In this document: positions 14,476 through 22,463 of the stretch, in pieces
Layout of the letters: each line of letters begins with the position of its first letter
Numbering within the stretch: position 1 is the stretch's first letter
Source of the DNA: Bacillota bacterium
GTDB lineage: Bacteria; Bacillota; Negativicutes; Sporomusales; Sporomusaceae
Assembly: GCA_023443285.1 (NCBI GenBank)
Contig: JAEZVB010000109.1
Coordinates: 1-28,850, forward strand
Length of the DNA stretch: 28,850 nucleotides
Direction of reading: 5' to 3'
Position numbers and translations under genes: made by a program
Notes under the pieces: generated by a model
The model's database searches: none
Told to the model about the DNA's origin: nothing
The model's input: only the letters and a program-made list of their open reading frames with translations

Positions 14476-14510
14476 AAACCCGCAGCTAATAAATAATCTG
14501 CGGGTTTTAC
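14476..14510. terminator. Bidirectional terminator between nitroreductase gene and rnpB
   Basis: AAAACCCGCAG and CTGCGGGTTTT form a perfect stem with a 12-nt loop. It lies 10 bases past the nitroreductase stop and about 10 bases past the rnpB 3' end on the other strand. Confidence 0.85.
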
Positions 14511-14519
14511 TATGCGTGC

Positions 14520-14885
14520 ATCTGAGTAGTCAATAAGCCGAGTTCTGTTCCGCTTTTGGCGGTGATGATCATTTATCTGGACCGGCAGTTACCTGACGGC
14601 TCTAGCGACACACCCGGAAGGCTCAGCGGGCAGCTTCATCCCTTCCCTACTTGGTCTTGCTCCAGGTGGGGTTTACCTAGCCAATCAGTCACCTGACTGC
14701 TGGTGCGCTCTTACCGCACCGTTCCATCCTTACCTGACACATGTGTCAGGCGGTCTACATTTCTGTGGCACTATCCCTAAGGTCGCCCTCGCTGGACGTT
14801 ATCCAGCACCCTGCCCTATGGAGCTCGGACTTTCCTCAGATGTAATAGACATCTGCGATCATCTTTCATACTCAGAAGCCATCTG
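14520..14885 (-). ncRNA. rnpB: RNase P RNA (type A)
   Basis: The catalytic RNA that matures tRNA 5' ends. The minus strand carries the universally conserved GAGGAAAGTCCGAGCTC near the 5' end, the GGGCGACCTTAGGGATAGTG and CCACAGAAATG blocks, the central GGTAAGGATGGAACGGTG and AAACCCC segments, and the 3' AGAACTCGGCTTATTGAC. The closing P1 helix pairs TCTGAGTA (about 14876-14869) with TACTCAGA (14528-14521). Ends are estimated from P1 and the promoter. Confidence 0.96.
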
Positions 14886-14896
14886 TTTAAGTCATA

Positions 14897-14925
14897 ATCA
14901 TAGCACTAAAAAATCAGCAAGTCAA
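14897..14925 (-). promoter_or_regulatory. Promoter of rnpB
   Basis: TTGACT, a 17-nt spacer and TATGAT on the minus strand, about 20 bases before the P1 helix of the RNA. Confidence 0.82.
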
Positions 14926-14965
14926 TAATCTAACTGCACTTGACTGCTAAATTTGCTACATGCGT

Positions 14966-16084
14966 TTAATAGGAGGTAAATACATCCTTGCTCGATTGAT
15001 TTGCTAAAACATCTACATTCCACGCATTTTTCTTGATTTGTTCAACCAGATAAGCCGTAACACCTTCAACAACCGGCAGTTCGGTTGCAAAATGACCGGC
15101 ATCAATAACTGCCAATCCAGCCGCAACAGCTTGTTGGGCTTCATGATACTTTACATCACCGGTTACCAAAACGTCCGCTCCCGCCTTAAGCGCTGTGTTA
15201 ATAAGACTGGCACCGCTTCCACCACAAACCGCTACTTGATTTATTGTTTTATGGACAGAACCAGCCACATTTATTGAATTAACCATTAAAGAACACTTTA
15301 CTTGCTTAATAAAATCTTCTAAAGATATGGCATCAGCTAGTCGTCCAATTCTCCCGAGTCCGTAGTTATTTCCTTTATTTTGTATTAGATAGTCATCATA
15401 GGCCACTTCTTCATAGGGATGAGCAGCTAACATAGCAGTAATTACCGGGAATCGCAACGGTGCTGGCACAATTGTTTCTAGGCGGCTTTCTTCAACATAT
15501 TCGAGTGCCCCCACTTTTCCAATAAAGGGGCTTGTTGACGCTAACGGTAAAAATGTCCCAACCCCCTTGGTGAGAAAAGTACAATGACTATAGTTGCCAA
15601 TATGGCCTGCGCCAGCCTCAGTCATGGCTACTCGCACCTCCTCGACATGCGAGCTTGGAACAAAAACTACTAATTTATGTAGTTGTTCTTGATATACAGT
15701 TGTTAACGGTTTAATTTCTTTAAGTCCTAGTTTGTGCGCCAAAATATCATTTACGCCACCTGGTGCACTATCTAAGTTAGTATGAGCCGCATACACTGCG
15801 ATTTTATTTTTGATGAGATCAAAGAGCATACTGCCGAAGGGTAAGTCAGTACGAATACTGGTGATACCCTTAAATATTACTGGATGGTGGGCAACAATCA
15901 TGTCAGCCCCAACATTAATAGCCTGGCGTACGGCATCTTGATCTACATCTAATGTCACGAAGATTTTGTGTATGTTTTGTTCAGGGCTGCCAATTAAGAG
16001 TCCGATATTATCCCAAGTTTCCGCTAAATGTTTGGGAGCTAGTTTCTCAAGCGCAGTAACAAGTTCACTACATTTTACAGACAT
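14966..16084 (-). CDS. Nif3-like dinuclear metal centre protein (YqfO type)
   Basis: A 372-aa member of the NIF3/DUF34 family, often mislabelled GTP cyclohydrolase I type 2. Metal ligands are visible as AHHP (His66, His67), HTNLD (His101, Asp105) and, near the C-terminus, DAGHFATE (His331, Glu335). A PII/CutA-like insert occupies about 128-230, giving the longer YqfO form typical of Firmicutes. Biochemical role is unsettled. Its ATG lies within the end of trmK (10-base overlap), so the pair is translationally coupled, as in many Firmicutes. No terminator is seen after it; the rnpB promoter follows. Confidence 0.92.
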   Translation of the reverse strand: MSVKCSELVTALEKLAPKHLAETWDNIGLLIGSPEQNIHKIFVTLDVDQDAVRQAINVGADMIVAHHPVIFKGITSIRTDLPFGSMLFDLIKNKIAVYAAHTNLDSAPGGVNDILAHKLGLKEIKPLTTVYQEQLHKLVVFVPSSHVEEVRVAMTEAGAGHIGNYSHCTFLTKGVGTFLPLASTSPFIGKVGALEYVEESRLETIVPAPLRFPVITAMLAAHPYEEVAYDDYLIQNKGNNYGLGRIGRLADAISLEDFIKQVKCSLMVNSINVAGSVHKTINQVAVCGGSGASLINTALKAGADVLVTGDVKYHEAQQAVAAGLAVIDAGHFATELPVVEGVTAYLVEQIKKNAWNVDVLANQSSKDVFTSY

Positions 16085-16767
16085 GCGCGTTTGGCCTCCA
16101 GCTCTTTAAGTTTAGTGACAAACTCTTTGTATTTCGGAGAATGTACAGCCTCCGAACTTCCTGTCATGGATGTAAGCACATTGCGCAAATGTGCAATTAA
16201 CTCGTCAATATGTAATAACAGTAATGGATGCCTTGTTTGCCAGAGTAGCGGGCCTATTTCAAAGAGTATGGGCTCAAATGACTGCTTTTCCCCAGGCGTC
16301 GCGGCGATAATTTGATAGAGTTTTCCATCTTCGCGCACCAGTTGTTCACTTACTATTTGCCAACCATTATCATAAAGCCACCTTCTGACTGCTGGGGCTG
16401 CAATCATGGGCTGAATAATAAGGCGCTTTAGTGTAGCGGTTACATTCGGGCATGAGCTTAAAATATCAATAATATTTAAACCACCCATACCGGCAATAAC
16501 AACGACTTCGGCTTCGCCAGGGTTGACTACCTCAAGACCATTACCCAGCCTGACTGAGATACTCTGTTCTAAATGGGCGGCATCAACAGCATTTTTGGCT
16601 GATAGATAAGGGCCTTGATGAATATCACCAGCGATTGCCTTCGTAACGATTTTATTGTTAACAAGATATATTGGTAAATAGGCGTGATCTGTGCCAATAT
16701 CAGCGATTGATGATACTCCGTTAGGAACCATATCGGCTATTGTTTGTAAACGTTCACCTAGTTTCAT
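16075..16767 (-). CDS. trmK: tRNA (adenine(22)-N1)-methyltransferase
   Basis: A 230-aa class I SAM-dependent methyltransferase that makes m1A22 in tRNA. The SAM-binding motif is ADIGTDHAYLP (22-32), with AGDIHQGPYLSA as the second block and IAGMGG (91-96) as motif IV. A coiled-coil C-terminal part (about 160-230) is typical. ATG has GGAGG 10 nt upstream. The order rpoD-trmK-nif3 is common in Firmicutes; here a four-tRNA operon lies between rpoD and trmK. Confidence 0.93.
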   Translation of the reverse strand: MKLGERLQTIADMVPNGVSSIADIGTDHAYLPIYLVNNKIVTKAIAGDIHQGPYLSAKNAVDAAHLEQSISVRLGNGLEVVNPGEAEVVVIAGMGGLNIIDILSSCPNVTATLKRLIIQPMIAAPAVRRWLYDNGWQIVSEQLVREDGKLYQIIAATPGEKQSFEPILFEIGPLLWQTRHPLLLLHIDELIAHLRNVLTSMTGSSEAVHSPKYKEFVTKLKELEAKRACL

Positions 16768-16844
16768 TTATACAAGTCCTCCAGTAAATTTCCTTGTTAG
16801 TATTTCGCTTCCTGGACAAATAATCCTGCCCATATATGTATAGC

Positions 16845-16875
16845 AAAAAACCTGCGAATATTTCGCAGGTTTTTT
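16845..16875. terminator. Terminator after the four-tRNA operon
   Basis: A perfect palindromic stem, AAAAAACCTGCGAA with TTCGCAGGTTTTTT, 4 bases past the tRNA-Val 3' end. T-runs are present in both directions. Confidence 0.9.
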
Positions 16876-16879
16876 GTAG

Positions 16880-16955
<76 letters not shown>

Positions 16956-16956
16956 G

Positions 16957-17018
16957 TTTGGACGTTGGATATTAGACTTTAGATATTAGATAAAGTCTAA
17001 TATCCAATATCTAGATAG
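16957..17018 (-). repeat. tRNA spacer with a 15-bp inverted repeat
   Basis: TTGGATATTAGACTT (16965-16979) and its exact complement (16993-17007) flank a 13-base loop between tRNA-Glu and tRNA-Val. Pieces of the same word (TTGGAC, ATATTAGA, ATCCAA) recur in the next spacer at 17103-17170. It might be a processing signal or a selfish short repeat. Confidence 0.7.
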
Positions 17019-17019
17019 A

Positions 17020-17094
17020 TGGTGACCCGTGGGGGAATCGAACCCCCGTTATCGCCGTGAAAGGGCGGTGTCTTAACCGCTTGACCAACGGGCC
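17020..17094 (-). tRNA. tRNA-Glu(TTC)
   Basis: A complete tRNA with encoded CCA. Acceptor GGCCCGT/ACGGGTC (one wobble), anticodon stem CCGCC with GGCG(A), and loop CTTTCAC giving anticodon TTC. Confidence 0.93.
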
Positions 17095-17102
17095 ATTATA
17101 GA

Positions 17103-17170
17103 ATTTGGACTTTGGACTTTGGACGTTAGTGTATCTATCCAATATCTAACATCCAACATCTGAAATCTAG
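17103..17170 (-). repeat. tRNA spacer with repeated TTGGAC words
   Basis: TTTGGAC occurs three times in a row and is followed by words related to ATCCAATATCTAACATCCAA. TTGGACGTTAG can pair with CTAACATCCAA with one mismatch. Related to the spacer at 16957-17018. Confidence 0.6.
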
Positions 17171-17173
17171 AAA

Positions 17174-17248
17174 TGGTGGGCCCACCTGGGATCGAACCAG
17201 GGACCAGCCGGTTATGAGCCGGCTGCTCTACCGCTGAGCTATAGGCCC
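17174..17248 (-). tRNA. tRNA-Ile2(CAT), lysidine type
   Basis: A complete tRNA with encoded CCA and loop CTCATAA giving anticodon CAT. Acceptor GGGCCTA has C4-G69 and C5-G68, the pairs known to be recognised by the lysidine synthetase TilS, unlike the elongator tRNA-Met at 51-127 (G4, G5). I therefore call it the AUA-reading isoleucine tRNA; elongator Met is the alternative. Confidence 0.8.
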
Positions 17249-17258
17249 TAGAGATATT

Positions 17259-17288
17259 AAAACAGGTTTTCCGAAGAAAGCCTGTTTT
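17259..17288 (-). terminator. Hairpin between tRNA-Asn and tRNA-Ile2 (weak terminator or processing element)
   Basis: AAAACAGG and CCTGTTTT form an 8-bp stem with a 14-nt loop. The T-run is short, so read-through into the next three tRNAs is likely. Confidence 0.5.
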
Positions 17289-17301
17289 ATCAGCTTATAA
17301 C

Positions 17302-17377
17302 TGGCTCCTCGAGTAGGACTCGAACCTACGACAAATCGGTTAACAGCCGATTGCTCTACCGACTGAGCTATCGAGGA
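17302..17377 (-). tRNA. tRNA-Asn(GTT)
   Basis: A complete tRNA, acceptor TCCTCGA/TCGAGGA, discriminator G and encoded CCA. Anticodon stem ATCGG/CCGAT and loop CTGTTAA give anticodon GTT. It is the first tRNA of the operon. Confidence 0.95.
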
Positions 17378-17395
17378 ATATCGCCAACGTTAGTA

Positions 17396-17424
17396 ATTAT
17401 AAAGCAATGTAAGTGTTACGTCAA
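17396..17424 (-). promoter_or_regulatory. Promoter of the Asn-Ile2-Glu-Val tRNA operon
   Basis: TTGACG, a 17-nt spacer and TATAAT on the minus strand, about 19 bases before tRNA-Asn. It begins just 16 bases past the rpoD stop, and no terminator separates them. Confidence 0.87.
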
Positions 17425-17440
17425 GTAGTAATTAAAGAAT

Positions 17441-18538
17441 TTACTCAAGAAAATCTTTTAATTTTTTGCTCCGACTAGGATGACGGAGTTTTCGAAGTGC
17501 TTTGGCTTCAATTTGACGAATGCGTTCCCGGGTAACCCCGAAAAATTGTCCAACTTCTTCTAAAGTACGAGCTCGCCCATCATCTAAGCCAAACCGGAGA
17601 CGCAATACTTTCTCCTCTCTGGGAGTAAGCGTTTCCAGCACTTCTTCTAATTGTTCTTTAAGTAACATAAAAGAAGCAGCTTCTGCCGGAGCTGGGGCAT
17701 CCTGATCTTCAATAAAATCACCTAAATGAGAATCTTCTTCTTCGCCAATTGGCGTTTCTAAAGATACTGGCTCTTGGGCGATTTTCATGATTTCCCGTAC
17801 CCGCTCAACTGAAACCTCCATGGTTTTGGCTACCTCTTCAGGCGACGGTTCTCTGCCTAATTCCTGCAAGAGTTGCCGTGATACCCGAATAAGTTTATTA
17901 ATGGTTTCAACCATGTGAACTGGAATGCGAATAGTACGTGCTTGATCAGCTATGGCTCTGGTTATTGCCTGGCGTATCCACCAGGTAGCATATGTGCTAA
18001 ATTTATATCCTTTATTGTAATCAAATTTCTCTACAGCTTTAATTAAGCCCAAATTACCTTCTTGAATAAGATCCAAAAACAGCATACCGCGGCCTACATA
18101 ACGCTTAGCAATACTAACTACAAGTCGCAGATTAGCTTCAGCAAGCCTTCGTTTGGCTTCTTCGTCTCCTTGTTCCATGCGTTTGGCTAGTTTGATTTCC
18201 TCATCAGCAGTCAAAAGAGGCACTCGGCCAATTTCTTTAAGATACATTCTAACAGGATCATCAATACTAATGCCCTCAGGAATGGTGAGATCGATATCAA
18301 CTTCTTCGGCCGTTGCTTCTATCTCAGGATCTTCAACTAACTCAGCATCCGGAGCTTCATCGACAATTTCAATGCCTTTATTGCTGAAAATTTCATACAT
18401 GTCTTCGATTTCTTCTGGACTCATGTCATCTGTTTGCATTGTATCCATAATTTCAGCATACGTTAATACACCGCGTTTTTTGCCTTTGTGTAACAGATCA
18501 TTTACGTGTTCACCCGGCGTAGTTTTCTTATCGGCCAT
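17441..18538 (-). CDS. rpoD: Primary sigma factor RpoD/SigA
   Basis: A 365-aa housekeeping sigma-70 factor. Order: a short region 1.1-like acidic N-terminus (about 1-90), region 1.2 DPVRMYLKEIGRVPLL (94-109), region 2 with NLRLVVSIAKRYVGRG, DLIQEGNLGLIKAVEKFDY and FSTYATWWIRQAI (about 136-192), region 3 (about 205-285) and region 4 with TPREEKVLRLRFGL and the -35 binding helix VTRERIRQIEAKALRKLR (335-352). Length matches Gram-positive SigA. The ATG at 18538 follows a run of eight G, an unusually G-rich ribosome site; an in-frame codon 24 bases upstream lies before that site. dnaG ends 56 bases upstream, the classic dnaG-rpoD macromolecular synthesis order. Confidence 0.98.
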   Translation of the reverse strand: MADKKTTPGEHVNDLLHKGKKRGVLTYAEIMDTMQTDDMSPEEIEDMYEIFSNKGIEIVDEAPDAELVEDPEIEATAEEVDIDLTIPEGISIDDPVRMYLKEIGRVPLLTADEEIKLAKRMEQGDEEAKRRLAEANLRLVVSIAKRYVGRGMLFLDLIQEGNLGLIKAVEKFDYNKGYKFSTYATWWIRQAITRAIADQARTIRIPVHMVETINKLIRVSRQLLQELGREPSPEEVAKTMEVSVERVREIMKIAQEPVSLETPIGEEEDSHLGDFIEDQDAPAPAEAASFMLLKEQLEEVLETLTPREEKVLRLRFGLDDGRARTLEEVGQFFGVTRERIRQIEAKALRKLRHPSRSKKLKDFLE

Positions 18539-18594
18539 AATTCCCCCCCCTTCCATTGGCAATTAACGGTAATAAATTTATCCATACTTGTTTA

Positions 18595-20406
18595 TTAATG
18601 ATGTAATTTGCTAATTTCATGTTTAATTCGTTGACTTTCTGCCAATTCCTGCAAAAAGTTACTATCCCCCATGCGTTCTAATTCATCGGCGTTTAGCCGA
18701 TGTTGTTCGTACAATACGGTTAAATGTGCCAATCGAATGGTTTTTATACAGTCATCAACCAATTTGATTACATCATCAAATTGGTTTTCTAACAACATAA
18801 TATGCGAAAATTCATTGTTTGCTTTTTCGCTTAAGGCATTTACACCAGCGGTAAACGCTGCCTGCGTTATATTGTTTTCCCTATTATACGCATCAAATAT
18901 AAAATTAATTATCTCTTGCTGGACTGTTCCTTGAATTTCTTGTGGCGAGAGTTTGGATAAAATATAAGGGATAAGAGATAAATCATCACACATTAATCGA
19001 ATCAGCTGGCGTTCTGCTTGAATTACTGCCGTAGCTGGTTGGTTGTGCAAGAGTGCAATATTTATAGTTTTCCCTGGTTTTACATTTTTATCCTTTTTAA
19101 CTTGAATAATATACTTAGTGATCTCGCTGCGTAAAGCACTTTCGTCAATAGCAAGCACTTGAGACAAACGAGTGATATGGGCATTAACTGCTACTGCATT
19201 ATCCGTCTCAGCCAGAATGGGTGTCAACTTACCAACAACAGCAATTTTTCCTTGAACTGTAGAGTAATCGTCAGATTTCAACGCTTGATCTAGTTGATAG
19301 TCTAACAATGGTTGAGCTGAATTTATCAGTTCAAGAAATGCTTGATGACCATGTTTGCGGACAAATTCATCAGGATCTTTACCATCTGGAATAGTAACGA
19401 CTTTAACAATAGTTCCTAAAGAACGAACAGTTTCAAGTGCCCGAACAGTAGCGATTTGTCCGGCAGCATCGCTATCATAAGAAAAGAATAATGTTGCATT
19501 AAGTTTTATCAAATGCCTAGCTTGCTCAGGAGTGAAAGCCGTGCCTAATGAGGCTACTACATTTTTTATGCCTTGAGTATAGAGGGTTATTACATCCATA
19601 TACCCTTCAACAATAATAACTTGGCCTAACTCACGAATAGGCTTGTAGGCATTCTCTAATCCATATAAAACATGGCGTTTGTTGAATACCTCGGTCTCAG
19701 GTGAATTAAGATATTTAGGTTGACTGTTATCCAGAACCCTACCGCCAAAACCAACAATCCGTCCCCGCACATCGCTAATAGGGAACATAATACGATTACG
19801 GAATCGATCATATACGCCATCCCCAGAATTGCGTGGGGCAGATAAACCGGATTTCAGGAGAATATCAAGAGCGACACCTCGTTCACTCAAGGTTAACGAT
19901 AGTTTATCCCATAATGGCGGAGCAAACCCTAATTTTAAAAAATCAATGGCTTCAGCAGATATACCACGACTAGCTAAATACTCACGGGCAGGTATTCCAT
20001 AATTAGTTTTGGTCAGACAGGCATGAAAAAAATCTCTGGCTAACTCATTTGCTTGATAGATTTTTGCAAGTTCTTGTTCTTTAGCCAGTTCACGTGGTGT
20101 CTTTTCTTTTTCAGGTACAGCAATGTTTAGTTTTTTTGCTAGTAGTTTTACCGCTTCAAAAAAAGTAATGTTTTCCACTTTCATCAAGAAATTAAAAACA
20201 TTACCGCCGGTCTGGCAACCAAAGCAATAAAAAAAACCTTTGTCCTGATTTACTGAAAACGATGGTGTTTTTTCACCATGAAAGGGACAACAACCCCAAT
20301 AATTCTTTCCTTTCTTTTTAAGGGATACATAATCGGAAACAATGCTGACAATATCGCTTTCCGACCGCAATCTATCGATAAACTCATCGAAAACTGCATC
20401 TTTCAT
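18595..20406 (-). CDS. dnaG: DNA primase
   Basis: A 603-aa primase that makes RNA primers for DNA replication. The N-terminal CHC2 zinc finger is CCPFHGEKTPSF...FFYCFGC (ligands Cys40, His43, Cys61, Cys64). The catalytic core has the RFRNRIMFPI block (201-210) and a TOPRIM domain with VIIVEGYMDV (Glu267) and FSYDSDAAG (Asp311, Asp313). The C-terminal helicase-binding region (about 440-603) is divergent, as usual. The ATG at 20406 is chosen for the AAGGTG site 6 nt upstream and because the family starts near this residue; an earlier in-frame start would add 19 residues. It is probably co-transcribed with rpoD. I found no convincing promoter in the AT-rich upstream DNA. Confidence 0.97.
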   Translation of the reverse strand: MKDAVFDEFIDRLRSESDIVSIVSDYVSLKKKGKNYWGCCPFHGEKTPSFSVNQDKGFFYCFGCQTGGNVFNFLMKVENITFFEAVKLLAKKLNIAVPEKEKTPRELAKEQELAKIYQANELARDFFHACLTKTNYGIPAREYLASRGISAEAIDFLKLGFAPPLWDKLSLTLSERGVALDILLKSGLSAPRNSGDGVYDRFRNRIMFPISDVRGRIVGFGGRVLDNSQPKYLNSPETEVFNKRHVLYGLENAYKPIRELGQVIIVEGYMDVITLYTQGIKNVVASLGTAFTPEQARHLIKLNATLFFSYDSDAAGQIATVRALETVRSLGTIVKVVTIPDGKDPDEFVRKHGHQAFLELINSAQPLLDYQLDQALKSDDYSTVQGKIAVVGKLTPILAETDNAVAVNAHITRLSQVLAIDESALRSEITKYIIQVKKDKNVKPGKTINIALLHNQPATAVIQAERQLIRLMCDDLSLIPYILSKLSPQEIQGTVQQEIINFIFDAYNRENNITQAAFTAGVNALSEKANNEFSHIMLLENQFDDVIKLVDDCIKTIRLAHLTVLYEQHRLNADELERMGDSNFLQELAESQRIKHEISKLHH

Positions 20407-20640
20407 ATAATTCACCTTATCCAGGCAATGACAACTACCTTGCTGTGTTTTAGGCTTGTACAAATAGCAAATAGTTCCAAGCTTTGACTTTATTCTACAT
20501 TCAAACTAATTTTCCTGCCCACCGCAGGTAACTAACTACAAGTTGTATGTGCATTTCTTAGCATTTTTTAATTTAATAATTATTATTCAATATAAATGGC
20601 AAAAATCCTCTTTTACATCTTGACAAAAGTAATATATTTG
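20407..20640. other. Intergenic stretch upstream of dnaG
   Basis: No gene, RNA or clear promoter was recognised here. It is AT-rich and presumably holds the dnaG-rpoD promoter. The rest of the gap up to 20770 is the inverted copy of the ~95-bp repeat and the dGTPase terminator. Confidence 0.5.
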
Positions 20641-20732
20641 TTCCCTAACAGAAAGTATAACTTTTTTATAAGCAGAATAAGGGCAACATCGACTTCACGC
20701 TTCGCCAGGGCTCGGCGTAAGACGTGTTTTTG
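20641..20732 (-). repeat. Inverted distant copy of the ~95-bp intergenic repeat
   Basis: Read on the minus strand it matches the tandem units at 4766-4954 along their whole length. It keeps the core AAGTCGATGTTGCCCTTAT exactly and keeps both small hairpins (CGCC...GGCG and AAAG...CTTT) despite substitutions and at least one indel elsewhere. Confidence 0.88.
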
Positions 20733-20734
20733 CT

Positions 20735-20771
20735 AAAAAAACAAAAGCAGAGCTTTCGTTATAGCTCTGCT
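20735..20771 (-). terminator. Terminator of the dGTPase gene
   Basis: AGCAGAGCT and AGCTCTGCT form a 9-bp stem on the minus strand, followed by TTTGTTTTTTT. The stem begins at the stop codon. Confidence 0.88.
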
Positions 20772-21772
20772 TACATTTGCGGTATTCCCCAAGTGGCAGG
20801 GATAAATAATTTTTCAAATTGTTTAATTGCATATAGATCTGTTAGCCCAGCTATATAATCAACAACGATCGTCTGTAAGCCCCAGCGTTCTTCACGTTCC
20901 AAAAACTCCTGTGGTAATCCCCCGGGATTATCCATATAATATTCAAAAAGTTTACTAACAACATATTTGGACTTTTTCCGATCAGGTTCAAGCTCGGTTG
21001 AATGATAAATTTTTCTAAACATGAATTCACGGAATTCATCCATGGCTGCTTTTACTTTGGGGGACATAATTATTTCATTCTTTTCTGTTGATTCAGTAAT
21101 AATATCAGATACCATTACCGTTATCATATTGGATGGATTTGTACCTAGCACGCAGCTTACCGTTTTAGGAAGATCAGTTGGGCTAATCATGCCGGCGCGA
21201 ATGCCGTCGTCATAATCATGGCATAGATAGGCAATGCGATCACCGCGGCGTACAATATTGCCTTCCAAGGTAAAAGGTATATTATCGCCAGTGTGGTTTA
21301 GTATGCCATCTCTTACTTCGGCAGTTAGGTTGAGCCCCTGACCGCCTCGTTCGAGATATTCTACAACTCGCAAACTTTGCTCATTATGATTGTAATGACC
21401 AATGAGTTCGCGTAAAGCGTATTCACCGGCATGACCAAACGGAGTATGGCCGACGTCATGGCCTACTGCAATTGCTTCAGTCAAATCTTCATTTAGCATT
21501 AGGCCACGGGCTATAGTTCGAGAAATCTGCGCTACCTCCAGGCTATGTGTCATACGCATACGGTAATGATCGCCTGGCGCAATATACACCTGTGTTTTAT
21601 GTTTAAGACGCCTAAAAGATTTACTATGAATAATGCGGTCTCTATCGCGTTGAAATGCGGTACGAAAATCACATAAGTCCTCTTCTCTGTCTCGGACGGC
21701 ATCGCGACTTTTCGCAGCATAGGTGGATAATATTTTACATTCTTGTTCTTCAATTCGTTCACGGACTTTCAT
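20771..21772 (-). CDS. dgt: Deoxyguanosinetriphosphate triphosphohydrolase-like HD protein
   Basis: A 333-aa HD-domain enzyme predicted to split dNTPs into deoxynucleoside and triphosphate, controlling dNTP pools. Motifs: FQRDRDRIIHSKSFRRLKHKTQV (40-62), the first HD ligand in RMTHSLEV (His76), GHDVGHTPFGHAGE with the HD pair His105-Asp106, and GDRIAYLCHDYDD with the later Asp ligand. It belongs to the short type 2 subfamily that usually lies next to dnaG, as here. ATG has AAAGGAGG 9 nt upstream. The promoter contains a perfect palindrome between -35 and -10, suggesting repression. Confidence 0.93.
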   Translation of the reverse strand: MKVRERIEEQECKILSTYAAKSRDAVRDREEDLCDFRTAFQRDRDRIIHSKSFRRLKHKTQVYIAPGDHYRMRMTHSLEVAQISRTIARGLMLNEDLTEAIAVGHDVGHTPFGHAGEYALRELIGHYNHNEQSLRVVEYLERGGQGLNLTAEVRDGILNHTGDNIPFTLEGNIVRRGDRIAYLCHDYDDGIRAGMISPTDLPKTVSCVLGTNPSNMITVMVSDIITESTEKNEIIMSPKVKAAMDEFREFMFRKIYHSTELEPDRKKSKYVVSKLFEYYMDNPGGLPQEFLEREERWGLQTIVVDYIAGLTDLYAIKQFEKLFIPATWGIPQM

Positions 21773-21798
21773 GTTGTTATGCCTCCTTTCTTATGTAT

Positions 21799-21828
21799 AT
21801 TATAACATTTTTTACCGGCGGTAACCAA
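21799..21828 (-). promoter_or_regulatory. dGTPase promoter with internal palindrome
   Basis: TTGGTT, an 18-nt spacer and TATAAT with an upstream TG (extended -10) on the minus strand. The spacer holds TTACCGCCGGTAA (21812-21824), a perfect 13-base palindrome with one central base. Confidence 0.65.
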
Positions 21829-21872
21829 CCCGATTTTTATGCGAAAACTGAGCAAGATTAAGAATTATTTGT

Positions 21873-21878
21873 TATAAT
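21873..21878 (+). promoter_or_regulatory. Extended -10 of the lptA-like gene
   Basis: TGTTATAAT lies 27 bases before the ATG; no good -35 hexamer is seen, as is usual for extended -10 promoters. Confidence 0.5.
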
Positions 21879-21904
21879 AAATAGTAGGAAAGGAGGATCA
21901 AAGA

Positions 21905-22384
21905 ATGAGATATAGCAGAATAGTTGTTATCATGCTGTTGCTACTTTTTCTCCTAACTGGTACTACATTCGCTGCAAAACCTGTCGTTACAGCTGATCGT
22001 ACATACTTTGATATTAATACAGGATTATATGTCCTAAAGGGTAATGTTTACATTGAAGTAAGTAACAGAGTAATTACTGCTGGTGAAGCTAAGGTTAATT
22101 TAGCCTCATTAGAAGTATGGGGTACCGGCGGCATCACGGTAAAACAAGATGATATCTATTTCACCGGTGGCAACGTGTATGTTTATGGAACTAAAAACCG
22201 GGCAAAGATTGATGGCGGTGTACAGTTTTCACGTACCGTCCTTGCAATCAAAGCGGATAATGTAGACTTTAGTTGGGATAACCGAATTGCATTATTTAGC
22301 GGTAATGTTCACGTGACTCAGGGGTTCAATGAATGGACTGCTGACTCTGCAAATTATAATGTTGATTCTAATAATTTTATCTGA
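21905..22384 (+). CDS. LptA/OstA-like periplasmic protein
   Basis: A 159-aa exported protein with a signal peptide (about 1-23, cleavage near TFA-AKP) and an OstA/LptA beta-jellyroll made of repeats such as GNVYIEVSNRVITAGEAKVNL, TGGNVYVYGTKNRAKIDGG and ALFSGNVHVTQG. LptA proteins bridge the periplasm to carry lipopolysaccharide to the outer membrane, so this indicates a diderm cell. The gene stands alone, divergent from dgt and followed by a strong terminator; no lptB, lptC or lptD is in this window, so it may be a stray paralogue rather than the main bridge protein. ATG has AAAGGAGG 8 nt upstream. Confidence 0.82.
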   Translation: MRYSRIVVIMLLLLFLLTGTTFAAKPVVTADRTYFDINTGLYVLKGNVYIEVSNRVITAGEAKVNLASLEVWGTGGITVKQDDIYFTGGNVYVYGTKNRAKIDGGVQFSRTVLAIKADNVDFSWDNRIALFSGNVHVTQGFNEWTADSANYNVDSNNFI

Positions 22385-22391
22385 GTATCAG

Positions 22392-22430
22392 AAATCCCTG
22401 GTGACAGCACCCGCTGCACCAGGGATTTTT
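22392..22430 (+). terminator. Terminator of the lptA-like gene
   Basis: AAATCCCTGGTG and CACCAGGGATTT form a 12-bp perfect stem with a 13-nt loop and a T-run, 8 bases past the stop. Confidence 0.9.
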
Positions 22431-22463
22431 GCACTATCTAAAAGTATAATCCTATTTCTTATA

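Noticed and set aside
14743..14928. Plus-strand open frame of 61 codons
   Set aside because: It lies antisense to the conserved body and promoter of rnpB and has no ribosome site.
18153..18566. 137-codon plus-strand open frame, serine-rich
   Set aside because: Exact antisense shadow of the acidic N-terminal part of rpoD; the serine-rich composition comes from reading Asp/Glu codons backwards.
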